Shown one piece after another: positions 8,803-17,171 of a stretch of 64,000 bases of DNA. The notes below the pieces were generated by a model. It worked only from the letters and a program-made list of their open reading frames with translations. It ran no database searches and was not told where the DNA came from. The position numbers and the translations under genes are program-made. Numbering within the stretch: the first letter of the stretch is position 1; the number at the start of each line of letters is the position of its first letter. This stretch comes from CAWCWN01 sp963799245 (GTDB lineage: Bacteria; Chloroflexota; Ktedonobacteria; Ktedonobacterales; Ktedonobacteraceae), in contig CAWCWN010000003.1 in assembly GCA_963799245.1 (NCBI GenBank), forward strand, positions 1,302,001 through 1,366,000. The letters run 5' to 3'.

Positions 8803-10677
8803 GTGAGAACCTTCAAGCCATCACGCCGCCCTAGCTTGCCGGCGCTGGCCCTTTTGACGTTACTTGTCCTGCTATTTGCTCCGCAAAGCAGCCTTGCTAA
8901 AGCCGCTGCTGCTTACACGGCCATACATGGCAGCACCGCGCGCTGGATTGGCGGAGCGCATCTACTGGGCCGGCATGCCGGCAGCGACTATCTGACCGTT
9001 GGGCTGGTGTTACGCACCAGTTATCCCGACCAGCAGGCTGCGCTGTTGAACTCCCTCTACCTCAAAGGCGGCCCGGCCTATCACCACTGGTTGACCCCCG
9101 CCGAATTTAGCGCACGCTTTGCGCCAGCGGCCGGTGATGTGGCCGGCGCCAAAAATTTGCTGCTCGCGGCCGGGCTGCGAATGTCGCCATCCCCCACTCC
9201 CACGCTTCTACTCGCCAGCGGGACATTTAGCCAGGTAGAGGCGGCATTCCACATCACAATCAACGATTATCGTCTCGCCAATGGTAACGAGTATTTTAGC
9301 AATAGCTTTGATGCGCAGGTTCCCTCCAACTTGCGCCCGGCTGTACTCGGAGTCTTTGGCCTGAGCAATTTCCCTGCCATGGCTCCGCACGATGTGATCG
9401 ATACCACGCCGTCGGCTGGTGTTTCTCCTCCTCCGGGCTACGGCGGTGGCCCTCATGGCAGCGGCCTTACGCCCTCACAGGTCGCTGGCATTTATAATGC
9501 CACTCCCGTCTATACCAGGCTGGGTGACAGGGGACAGGGAGAGAACAGCGCGGTGTTTGAGCTTGCAGGTTATAGAGCAAGCGATGTTACCAGGTATGAA
9601 ACATCCTATAGTCTGCACCAGATCAACATCGTCAATAAACCCGTGCTCGGTGGCGCAAGCGGTGACAATGGCGCAGCGGAGGTTGAGCTTGACATCGAGC
9701 TACAGATTGCCATGGCGCCCCGCATCAACGATCTTTTTGTCTACGAGGCGCCAAACACCGAGCTTGGCGCTCTTACTCAGTACCAGCAGATGGCGAAGGA
9801 CAATACGGCAGATGTGATCAGCAGCAGCTGGGGCATCGCCTGTGAATACGGCGTCAATTCTCAAATCACGCTCGCGGAGAATCAAATCTTCCTGCAAATG
9901 GCCACCCAGGGGCAAAGCCTGTTCAGTGCAGCCGGTGACGCCGGGGCCTATGGTTGTTCGCGTGTGGGTATTGTGCCGCCGCCGGGGCAGTTGCTACAGA
10001 TAGGCGATCCCAATAACCAGCCTTACAATACCGCTGTGGGCGGCACCTCTTTCCGGCAGGCCGCTGGCGGTCCGGTTCTCTTTGATCCGGGCACAAATCC
10101 TCATCCCACCTATCCTGGCACGGCGAAAGAAGGCACCTGGCTTGAGGCCTGCGCACCCAGCGCCTGTGAAGGCGGCGCCGGCGGGGTCAGCCGTGTCTGG
10201 GCGCAAGCAGACTACGCCTTCGATAACGCGGGCAATCCTCTGCCCGGCGTCTTTGAAGCGGGCCTCAGCCAGAGTGGCGCATATTGCGGTCAGCAGGCGG
10301 CCATCCTCTGTCGTGAGAACCCCGATGTTTCCTTGGATGCTGATCCGGGCACCGGCTATGCCATCTATTGCACTGACCCTGGTGATCCCTTCTGTGCCGT
10401 CGGCGAGTTCACCCCTCAGCCAGGCTGGGTCCGCATTGGCGGCACCTCATGCTCCGCCCCCCTATGGGCCGGTATCGCAGTGCTTGCTGACTCGCGGCAC
10501 GAGGCGCGCCTCGGGCTGTTCAACTATACCGTCTATCCCTTTGATTCGCCAGCCGGATATGCCAGCCAGTTTCACGATATCACGAAATATGGTAATGGCT
10601 TCTATCCCGCCGGCCCCGCCTACGATCTGGCCACAGGCATCGGTACTCCCGATATCTTTAACCTGGTCGCAGGGTGA
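8803..10677 (+). CDS. Secreted S53 peptidase (sedolisin/kumamolisin type) with pro-domain
   Basis: An acid serine-carboxyl endopeptidase. A basic N-terminus and hydrophobic stretch (about residues 10-33) form a signal peptide. A pro-kumamolisin activation domain covers about 38-195, then the catalytic domain. Glu293 and Asp297 (EVELDIE), Asp379 (AAGDAG) and Ser549 (GGTSCSAPLWAG) match the Glu/Asp/Asp/Ser set, and the C-terminal HDITKYGNG...DLATGIGTP is the calcium site. The GTG start follows AGGAAGG. Total 624 residues, a normal length. Extra cysteines in the catalytic domain may form disulfides. It is monocistronic, between two long inverted repeats. Confidence 0.93.
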   Translation: MRTFKPSRRPSLPALALLTLLVLLFAPQSSLAKAAAAYTAIHGSTARWIGGAHLLGRHAGSDYLTVGLVLRTSYPDQQAALLNSLYLKGGPAYHHWLTPAEFSARFAPAAGDVAGAKNLLLAAGLRMSPSPTPTLLLASGTFSQVEAAFHITINDYRLANGNEYFSNSFDAQVPSNLRPAVLGVFGLSNFPAMAPHDVIDTTPSAGVSPPPGYGGGPHGSGLTPSQVAGIYNATPVYTRLGDRGQGENSAVFELAGYRASDVTRYETSYSLHQINIVNKPVLGGASGDNGAAEVELDIELQIAMAPRINDLFVYEAPNTELGALTQYQQMAKDNTADVISSSWGIACEYGVNSQITLAENQIFLQMATQGQSLFSAAGDAGAYGCSRVGIVPPPGQLLQIGDPNNQPYNTAVGGTSFRQAAGGPVLFDPGTNPHPTYPGTAKEGTWLEACAPSACEGGAGGVSRVWAQADYAFDNAGNPLPGVFEAGLSQSGAYCGQQAAILCRENPDVSLDADPGTGYAIYCTDPGDPFCAVGEFTPQPGWVRIGGTSCSAPLWAGIAVLADSRHEARLGLFNYTVYPFDSPAGYASQFHDITKYGNGFYPAGPAYDLATGIGTPDIFNLVAG

Positions 10678-10708
10678 GTGACGCTCATATGAGCGTCACT
10701 CACCCTGC
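10669..10708 (+). terminator. Perfect 40-bp palindrome overlapping the sedolisin stop codon
   Basis: Positions 10669-10688 pair exactly with 10689-10708 with no unpaired centre, including GAGTGACGCTCAT and its complement. The stop codon TGA (10675-10677) is inside the left arm. It is probably a terminator hairpin in RNA, although no T-run follows. Confidence 0.65.
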
Positions 10709-10876
10709 CGCAGGCGGGCGCTATAGCGAGCCAGTGTATGATGTATCAGATACGGCTACAGCTATGTTGACCGCTGCCATAGCGCTTATACAGAAGGGAG
10801 TTTATTATGGGTATGATCCACGGAGGGTGGCTGAGCGCTAAAATGCAGAATAGTGCCATTTCCTGCCAGCGGCATA

Positions 10877-10905
10877 TTGTGCCCGCTGGCGGCATACTGT
10901 ATAAT
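10877..10905 (+). promoter_or_regulatory. Sigma-70 type promoter for ilvA
   Basis: TTGTGC (10877-10882) and TATAAT (10900-10905) with a 17-base spacer. The start of ilvA is about 110 bases downstream, with a small hairpin (GCATCCAATGCTGGATGGC region) in the leader. I see no T-box motif. Confidence 0.55.
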
Positions 10906-11014
10906 CTGCTCATAACTCAAGACACTGGCGATAGCATATTACACCACAGTGATCGTGGTAGCATCCAATGCTGGATGGCATCCAATGCCGGGCTGAAAGG
11001 AACCGTACCACGTC

Positions 11015-12289
11015 ATGCGCCTAATCGAAAATGATCTAGCTCTTGCATCTGACCCCGCATCCTCCAGGCAGGCGGTCACTATAGCCGATATCTGGGAAGC
11101 GCATAAGCTGCTCAAGCCGCGCCTCCATCATACGCCGCTGGCGCTTTCACGCACGCTGCATGAGCTCACAGGCGCAGATGTCTATTTGAAGGCTGAAAAT
11201 ATGCAGCGTTCCGGCTCTTTTAAAGTGCGCGGTGCCAGTTACAAACTCTCACGCCTGTCCGAACAGGAGTATCGCAACGGTGTGATTGCGGCCTCGGCTG
11301 GTAATCATGCCCAGGGAGTAGCTATCGCGGCGGCCAACTATAACATGCCCTGTACCATCGTTATGCCTGAGACCGCCCCTCTCGCCAAGGTCACTGCTAC
11401 TCAGGGCTATGGAGCCAATGTCGTTCTCCATGGCTTTACGTATGATGACGCCTATCAGCATTGCCTTGACCTGCAGGCGCAATCGGGTGCCACTTTTATT
11501 CACGCGTTCGACGATCCAGATGTCATCGCGGGCCAGGGGACGCTTGGCCTGGAGATGCTCAGTGACCTGCCTGACGCCGACGCGCTGGTCGTTCCTATCG
11601 GGGGCGGCGGCCTGATTGCTGGTATTGCCATCGCTGCGCGCGCGCTGCATCCTGATATTACCATTATTGGCGTACAGGCCGCGGGAGCCGCCAGCTGTCG
11701 CTCTTCGCTCGCTGCCGGTGCCCTGCAATCACTGCCGACGATTGCCACGATTGCCGATGGTATCGCCGTCAAGCGCCCCGGCACCCTGACCTTCTCGATT
11801 ATCCAGCGCCTGGTTGATGAGGTGGTCGTGGTGAACGATGAGGCCATTATCAGCGCGGTTCTCCTGTTGATGGAGCGCAACAAAATGCTGGTTGAAGGGG
11901 CCGGAGCCGTGGGCGTCGCGGCCCTCCTGAGCGGCGCCATTAAACTGCCAGGGAAAAAGGTCCTCGTCCCTTTAACAGGCGGCAACATCGATATCAATCT
12001 CGTTGGCCGCTTTATTGAGCACGGCCTGGCGGCTGCGGGACGCTACTTTGTTATCCATACGCGCCTGACAGATCGCCCGGGTGAACTGATGCGTTTATTG
12101 ACGATCATTTCTGAGATGCGCATTAACGTTATTGACGTACGCCACCAGCGCATCTCCAGCCGCCTGCCCATCATGCAGCGCGAAGAAACGTTGACGCTGG
12201 AGACACGCGATCGCGAGCAGTGCGAACAGCTTCTGCAGCGACTGCGCGAGGCAGGCTATATAGTTGAAGAAGCACAGGGCCTGGAATAA
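11015..12289 (+). CDS. ilvA: Threonine ammonia-lyase with C-terminal ACT-like domain
   Basis: A PLP enzyme that converts threonine to 2-oxobutanoate, the entry to isoleucine synthesis. The PLP lysine is K70 in SGSFKVRGA, and the phosphate-binding loop is GGGGLIAG near residue 197. Residues about 345-424 (RPGELMRLLTIISEMRINV) form one ACT-like domain, the short single-ACT form of 400-430 residues rather than the two-domain E. coli type. The ACT domain suggests amino-acid feedback. GAAAGGAACC lies before the ATG and a promoter is 110 bases upstream. A catabolic role is possible. Confidence 0.9.
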   Translation: MRLIENDLALASDPASSRQAVTIADIWEAHKLLKPRLHHTPLALSRTLHELTGADVYLKAENMQRSGSFKVRGASYKLSRLSEQEYRNGVIAASAGNHAQGVAIAAANYNMPCTIVMPETAPLAKVTATQGYGANVVLHGFTYDDAYQHCLDLQAQSGATFIHAFDDPDVIAGQGTLGLEMLSDLPDADALVVPIGGGGLIAGIAIAARALHPDITIIGVQAAGAASCRSSLAAGALQSLPTIATIADGIAVKRPGTLTFSIIQRLVDEVVVVNDEAIISAVLLLMERNKMLVEGAGAVGVAALLSGAIKLPGKKVLVPLTGGNIDINLVGRFIEHGLAAAGRYFVIHTRLTDRPGELMRLLTIISEMRINVIDVRHQRISSRLPIMQREETLTLETRDREQCEQLLQRLREAGYIVEEAQGLE

Positions 12290-12297
12290 GCCGCGGA

Positions 12298-12330
12298 GCG
12301 GGCTTGATGGAGGCGCCCCGCTTAGCCCGC
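12298..12330. terminator. Weak hairpin between convergent genes
   Basis: GCGGGCT (12298-12304) pairs with AGCCCGC (12324-12330) between convergent ilvA and the kinase-like gene. The stem is short with no T-run, so termination is only possible. Confidence 0.35.
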
Positions 12331-12340
12331 AGGCGTTCGT

Positions 12341-13107
12341 TCATCCCTGTGGTAACAGCGCCAATAACTTCGCTTTGAATTGTTCTGTGATGCGCTCGAC
12401 AGGCTGACTGGCATCGATTACCTCAAAGTCATATTCCTGGGACATTGCGTCAAATTGTTCCAGCAGACGCGACTGGTAGCTCACAAAGCTTTCGAAGAGA
12501 TCTCCTCCCAGGCGCATATCCATGCCGGATTCCCAATAATCGAAGCCGCCTCGTTGCAACACGCGGGGTATCAGGTCCTCGACGCTGATACGCAGGTAGA
12601 AGACGATATCGGGCTTGACCGCTAATCCATAAATAGAGCGAATCCACCTAGGATCAGCGCCGCGCACAAGGGCGCGCGCCATAAGAGAATAAATATAGCG
12701 ATCTGTAAGGACAATGAAACCCGCGCGCAGCGCCGGCAAAATCTGACTTTCAAAGCGATCAACAAAGTCCGTGGCATAGAAAAGATTTACGTAATTGGCC
12801 CGAGGGTGTGTCCCTCTTTTGCCTGCTTGAGCCCGGCGCCCACTAACTCGGAGCGCGTCATTTCGGTATCAATCACCGCATAGCCGCTGCTCTCCAACCA
12901 TGGACGCAAGAGGTACACCTGGGTCGAACGGCCAACCCCATCGGTTCCCTCAATCACAACCAGGCGGCCCGGCAACAACTCGTCGCATTCTTTCAAGTGG
13001 ATGGCGTCTATACCATAAAATTCAAGCCTGGTCATCGTATTCCTCTCTGTCACAAGCGTGGTTTTTGCTCTATGGGGAACTTCTTGCTCTTGTTCAACTG
13101 CACTCAT
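12341..13107 (-). CDS. Thymidylate-kinase-like protein B with altered Walker A, one frameshift
   Basis: A P-loop nucleotide-monophosphate kinase homologue, second of a tandem pair. The P-loop reads GTDGVGRST (residues 54-62), with Arg60 where kinases have the invariant Lys. The motif TDRYIY is kept. A missing base near 12790 splits it between GPIT and the NLFYATDFVDRFE segment; joined, it is about 255 residues. Its ATG overlaps the stop of the upstream paralogue by four bases (ATGA), so translation is coupled. Reduced or regulatory activity in a complex with the partner is inferred. Confidence 0.75.
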
Positions 13108-13862
13108 TCTTCACCTCGCCCACCCGCATCCACCTGCGATGGCCACATCTCTCGCGCCAGCGATGCCCACGCCGATTCCTGCGCGGACGTACGAATACGG
13201 CGAACACCCTGTAAATAAGGATGTATGATCGAGCGCATACGCCGCTGCTGCTCGGGTATGGGGAGCGTCGCATCCATTACCGTCAGGCCAAATTCATCAA
13301 CCATCGCTTCGTACTCATTTACGATTCGCTGCTGAAACAGTTTGAAGCTTTCAGATGGATCACTACTCAGGCCGAGGTCCATACCCGCCTCATAATACTT
13401 GAGCTCCGTCCTTCCCGTAAGGATGCGGCTGAGTGATACCTGTAATGGCACACGGTAATAAAATGCCACCGTTGGCTTGACCGCTAATTGATAGAGCTCA
13501 CGCACCCACTGGCGGTCCACATTGCGGGCGACGTCTCGCGCAAAGGCAGTGTATATGTAGCGGTCTGCCAGGACGATGGCGCCGGCTTTTAAAGGTGGAA
13601 TGATGTCGTGCTCTGTGCGATCGGCGAAGTCAGTGGCGTGAATCAGACAAAAAGATGTTGCTGTAAGCAGCTGCTTTTTCTTGCCGCGGCTGGTCGTCTT
13701 CTTGACCAGCGGGGACGAATTCCACTCGCTGAAAAAAACCGTATATCCTTCGCTAATGAGCCACTGCCGAAGTAATGCGATCTGCGTGCTTTTCCCGGAA
13801 CCATCCACCCCCTCAACAATGAAGAGGCGTCCCGGATAGTGATGTGAGCCAAATGTCTGCAT
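13104..13862 (-). CDS. Thymidylate-kinase-like protein A
   Basis: A P-loop NMP-kinase family protein, 252 residues. Walker A is canonical, GVDGSGKST at residues 18-26 with Lys24. The ADRYIYTAFARD segment matches the DR motif of thymidylate kinases, and LIHATDFADRTE precedes it. However, the usual EPGGT substrate loop near residue 45 is replaced by EWNSSPLVKK, and the spacing is longer than in classical Tmk. The substrate may therefore not be dTMP. GGAGG precedes the ATG by about five bases. It is first in a two-gene unit with its degenerate paralogue. Confidence 0.8.
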   Translation of the reverse strand: MQTFGSHHYPGRLFIVEGVDGSGKSTQIALLRQWLISEGYTVFFSEWNSSPLVKKTTSRGKKKQLLTATSFCLIHATDFADRTEHDIIPPLKAGAIVLADRYIYTAFARDVARNVDRQWVRELYQLAVKPTVAFYYRVPLQVSLSRILTGRTELKYYEAGMDLGLSSDPSESFKLFQQRIVNEYEAMVDEFGLTVMDATLPIPEQQRRMRSIIHPYLQGVRRIRTSAQESAWASLAREMWPSQVDAGGRGEE

Positions 13863-14255
13863 AAAACCTCCATTGTGAGGACCTGGCGGCGTTCATGCTG
13901 CGAGAGATGCACGCAAGCCTATCCCATTGGAATAGTAATAGGCCTCCCGTTACAGCCGATCCTTCCAGAAGTGGGAATGCTACGAAAAGATACACCATTG
14001 ATTATCTTAAAGCGGGCCGTACGTTGTCAAGTATACCGCAAGCTTTGTAGAACCAGTATAGAATGGCGCAGAAATGACCTGTGCTTATATATACAAACCC
14101 CGCTCGGTGGTTACCCTTCTTCTCAGTAATGCTATAATCTTGATGATGAATGCAAGGAAATATACAGCTTGGAAAAGCGTGCTTGAAGACAGGGAAGCGC
14201 TATAGCGCGCGAGTGATGAAGATCTACCATTTGAGTTAGCAAAGGAAGGCAAGCC
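13863..14255. other. Intergenic stretch without supported gene
   Basis: About 390 bases between divergent genes. A TATAAT at 14133-14138 could serve the downstream hydrolase, but no good -35 is found at the right spacing. No RNA gene or repeat is recognised. Confidence 0.4.
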
Positions 14256-14888
14256 ATTAGTCAGATATTCCAGATCAACATACCCACACCTATTGGTCAC
14301 CTGGAGGGGATTTTAAAGCCTGAAGAGCAAGGCGCTCCCCCGCGCTTTGCCTCGCTTGTCTGTCATCCACATCCGCTTGGCGGCGGTACAATGCATAACA
14401 AGGTTGTCTTTAAGGTGGCACAGACGCTGCAGGCCATGCATATCCCCTCACTGCGCTTCAACTTCCGCGGCGTAGGACATAGTTCAGGTACCTATGATGA
14501 GGGCCGCGGGGAGATGGATGATGTTCGTTTTGCGCTGGATTTCTTGAGCCATCGTTATCCCGGCTTACCGGCCATACTGGCGGGCTTCTCTTTTGGGGCT
14601 TATGTGGGTCTGCGCGTCGCTGCTATCGATGATCGAGTACAGGCCATGATCGGGCTGGGTGTGGCCGCCCGCATGTTTAACCCTGAGAGCCTGCAGGGTA
14701 GCCATAAACCCAAGCTCCTCATCCATGGAACTCAGGATGAACTCGCACCCTATAAACTGACTGAAGCATGGTTTGAGCAGCTCCCCGCCCCTAAAAGCCT
14801 GGTCGCCGTGCCAGGCGCTGATCACTTCTTCCAGGGGCGCCTGGAAGAAGTGCAGGCCATTGTCGTGGGTTTTGTGCAGACGCTTTAG
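14256..14888 (+). CDS. Alpha/beta hydrolase, probable ATT start
   Basis: A 211-residue serine hydrolase of the short alpha/beta type. CHPHPLGGGTM is the oxyanion-side motif, LAGFSFGAYVGL holds the nucleophile elbow (GFSFG), and the catalytic Asp and His are seen in HGTQDELAPY and PGADHFFQG. The first in-frame ATG (14391) would delete the conserved first strands. The frame is open upstream to ATT at 14256, seven bases after AAGGAAGG, giving ISQIFQINIPTPIGHLEG. I infer initiation at ATT. The substrate is unknown. Confidence 0.8.
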   Translation: MSQIFQINIPTPIGHLEGILKPEEQGAPPRFASLVCHPHPLGGGTMHNKVVFKVAQTLQAMHIPSLRFNFRGVGHSSGTYDEGRGEMDDVRFALDFLSHRYPGLPAILAGFSFGAYVGLRVAAIDDRVQAMIGLGVAARMFNPESLQGSHKPKLLIHGTQDELAPYKLTEAWFEQLPAPKSLVAVPGADHFFQGRLEEVQAIVVGFVQTL

Positions 14889-15005
14889 CGGGGTTGACAG
14901 CTGCCGGCATCCACCTTGCTACCTTCCCTTGCTCCAACTCGTTCCATCAGGAAATGACCTGAAATTTCGCAGCTCACTCACCGTCACAGAAAGCACACTA
15001 TACAT

Positions 15006-16343
15006 TCATGCCAGGCCCAGCAGCTCTCTCCTCAGCTCTTCATCCCTGGCGCCCCCAGGCGGGACGCGTCCCACCCCGGGGTAGGGAACTGCTGCATCCG
15101 CAGGTACAGTCATGCGCGCCAATTGCAGTGCCATGGCATGTGAAATGACCTTGTAGCGCATCTTCAGCGTAAGGATACGCGCTAGCGAGGCATCGATCTG
15201 CGCCCGGGAGATTTGTCCGGAGATAACGGCCTGCTGCAGGCCGTAGATCATTCTCTGTGTGTCGGCCAGGCCGCGCGGCCCTAGCAACAGGTCCGTGCCG
15301 GCCTTGACTGCCAGCACAGCCGCCTGAGCCAGGTTATATGTGTTGCTGATTCCGCCCATCCAGAGCGTGTCACTGATAATGACGCCGTTGAAGTGCAGCG
15401 ATTTGCGCAGCAATCCATTGACGATATCGGGTGAGAGCGAGGTTGGCAGGTTGGGGTCGAGCTGTGGATTGAGGATGTGCGTCACCATTACCATGGGCAC
15501 AACTCCCTCGTCGATCAGCGTGCGGTAAGGTACCAGATCGACGGCGTTCAGGGTGGCCAGGCTGCGGTTCATATACGGCAACGACCTGTGCGGATCGAGA
15601 TTGGCGCTGCCTAGGCCCGGAAAATGCTTGAGGCAGCCAATCACGCCGCCAGCGCTCAGGCCTTTGAGGTAGGCACGGCCCATGCTGGTAACAAGTACGG
15701 GATCGGCACCAAAGGTGCGCAAAGGGAGTCCCGGGTTGTTGGGATTGGTCAGGACGTCCACGATCGGCATAAAGTTGACGTTTAAATCCAGCGCGGTCAG
15801 GTCTCTGGCAGCGTTATGTCCGGCGTTGTAGGCCACCTGCGGGTTCCCCGTCGCTCCAATCTCTTGCTCAGAAGGGCGCTCACCTGTGATCCGGCGCAGC
15901 TCGTTGACATAACCACCCTCAAAGTCGGTGCTGATGAAAAGGGGGACGTGGGCGACTCTCTGCATGCCCTGGTTGAGGGTGAGCAGCTGAGCGCGCGTCT
16001 GGGCATTGCCGTTGCCATTCTCAATCAATACGCCGCTGACCGCGTTGCCCTCGATCATCTGCTGAAGATCGCTGTTGAGCGTGGGTCCATAAAACTCGAC
16101 GATCACCATCTGCCCTAACTTCTGAGCAAGTGTCATATTGTTTACGATCCTCGTCACCAGCTGACCGTTGCTAAGAGGCGGAGAGGTGGGCAGAGCTGTA
16201 ACGGTAAGTGGGGGGCCGCTCCTGGGCGCGGAGCTTGCCGCAGGAGAATTATTGGGCACCAGCGCACACGCGCTGAGCACAAACACGAAGCCAAGGATCG
16301 GTATCAGGGCCCGTGTGCTTGCATACCTGTTGAAAATGCTCAT
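15006..16343 (-). CDS. Glycoside hydrolase family 3 lipoprotein (beta-N-acetylhexosaminidase-like)
   Basis: Likely removes N-acetylglucosamine from muropeptides or other glycans at the cell surface. The start at 16343 gives a signal peptide ending in the lipobox LSAC (about residues 23-26), so it is lipid-anchored. GH3 motifs follow: STDFEGG, the KHFPGLGSANLDPHRSLP segment that matches the NagZ-type KHFPGHG loop, and SDTLWMGG with the nucleophile Asp (usually SDDLxM, here Thr replaces the second Asp). At 445 residues the single catalytic domain fits NagZ-like enzymes. An in-frame start 80 codons upstream would hide the signal peptide. Confidence 0.87.
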   Translation of the reverse strand: MSIFNRYASTRALIPILGFVFVLSACALVPNNSPAASSAPRSGPPLTVTALPTSPPLSNGQLVTRIVNNMTLAQKLGQMVIVEFYGPTLNSDLQQMIEGNAVSGVLIENGNGNAQTRAQLLTLNQGMQRVAHVPLFISTDFEGGYVNELRRITGERPSEQEIGATGNPQVAYNAGHNAARDLTALDLNVNFMPIVDVLTNPNNPGLPLRTFGADPVLVTSMGRAYLKGLSAGGVIGCLKHFPGLGSANLDPHRSLPYMNRSLATLNAVDLVPYRTLIDEGVVPMVMVTHILNPQLDPNLPTSLSPDIVNGLLRKSLHFNGVIISDTLWMGGISNTYNLAQAAVLAVKAGTDLLLGPRGLADTQRMIYGLQQAVISGQISRAQIDASLARILTLKMRYKVISHAMALQLARMTVPADAAVPYPGVGRVPPGGARDEELRRELLGLA

Positions 16344-16481
16344 ACTTGCTTTATCCCATCGCTGCGTTTGCCTGTGTACTATATCATACATAACGAAGCA
16401 GGACGGCTCAGGGTATGCTCGCTTTCTCTTGACAAGTCTGGCTTTGACACCTGATACTGTCATTACATTTCCTTGGATATT

Positions 16482-16562
16482 TTGACGGTTGAGGTATGCT
16501 ACACCAACCAGAGCGGCCAGCCCGTCCTGAAAGCGCACCAGGTTATGGTCGTGCGCGGCTAA
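16482..16562 (+). pseudogene. C-terminal relic of a MaoC/HadA-type dehydratase
   Basis: A short frame ending at TAA (16560-16562) encodes LTVEVCYTNQSGQPVLKAHQ followed by VMVVRG. It resembles the end of a hot-dog-fold dehydratase, the partner that usually precedes a maoC gene like the next one. The rest of the gene is absent: a stop codon lies ten codons further upstream. It ends 14 bases before maoC. Confidence 0.5.
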
Positions 16563-16576
16563 AAAGGAGATAGTCA

Positions 16577-17026
16577 ATGACAACGAATGCTAAAGCTCCC
16601 GCGAAGATATACTATGAAGATGTACAGGTTGGCGATGAGATCCCCAAACTGGTGAAGTCCTCCCTTACCCACCTGCAGCTTGTGCGCTACGCAGGGGCGT
16701 CGGGCGACTTCAACCCGCTGCATACCGACCCCAGGATTGGCGAAATGGTTGGCACAGGTGGTATTATCGCTCATGGCATGCTGATTATGGGGTTCGTAGG
16801 CCAGATGCTGAGCGACTATGTAGGCCCGCTGGCTCTGCGCAAGTTCGGTGTACGCTTCAAGGGTATGACGCGCCTCGACGACGTCATTGTCTGCACAGGC
16901 AGCATCACCGAAAAGTACGAGAGCGATGGTGAGGCCAGGATCGCCGGGAAAGTACAGGCGGCCGACCAGGATGGAGACGTCAAGGTCAGCGGTACTTTTA
17001 TCGCCGCCCTGCCACACCGCGTCTAG
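16577..17026 (+). CDS. MaoC-family hydratase/dehydratase
   Basis: A hot-dog-fold enzyme acting on (R)-3-hydroxyacyl thioesters. FNPLHTDPRIGEMVGTGGIIAHGML contains the hydratase motif with Asp and His positioned as in the HadB/PhaJ family. The 149-residue length matches a single-domain form that works with a partner subunit. AAAAGGAG lies seven bases before the ATG. Its partner gene seems reduced to the relic just upstream, and a reductase relic follows, so it is the intact survivor of a fatty-acid-like operon. Whether it is still functional alone is uncertain. Confidence 0.85.
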   Translation: MTTNAKAPAKIYYEDVQVGDEIPKLVKSSLTHLQLVRYAGASGDFNPLHTDPRIGEMVGTGGIIAHGMLIMGFVGQMLSDYVGPLALRKFGVRFKGMTRLDDVIVCTGSITEKYESDGEARIAGKVQAADQDGDVKVSGTFIAALPHRV

Positions 17027-17057
17027 CAATTCTGGCACATTTAAGCTAAAGAGAGGG

Positions 17058-17144
17058 ATGCAAGTCATGGGTATGCTTGATGGCAAGCTTGCTATCTATA
17101 TCTCAGGCCACGCCCTGGAGATTAGCGGCGGACGAGCGGTTTAG
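17058..17144 (+). pseudogene. Short-chain dehydrogenase relic with internal deletion
   Basis: A 28-residue frame behind a GAGAGGGA site begins MQVMGMLDGKLAI, the start of a FabG-like reductase before the TGxxxGxG loop. It jumps directly to YISGHALEISGGRAV, which resembles the C-terminal end of the same family (usually YITGQ...VDGG). About 220 residues of the middle are missing while the frame is kept. It follows maoC by 31 bases. Recombination or an assembly collapse could explain it. Confidence 0.55.
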
Positions 17145-17171
17145 CTTAAAACGCCAGCGAGGAGGCGCCCG

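Noticed and set aside
10700..11014. T-box leader upstream of ilvA
   Set aside because: No AGGGTGGNACCGCG-type antiterminator or specifier loop is visible; only a small hairpin.
10807..11034. 75-codon open frame upstream of ilvA with a ribosome-like site
   Set aside because: It overlaps the ilvA start and spans the ilvA promoter (10877-10905) and a leader hairpin; the protein has no recognisable features.
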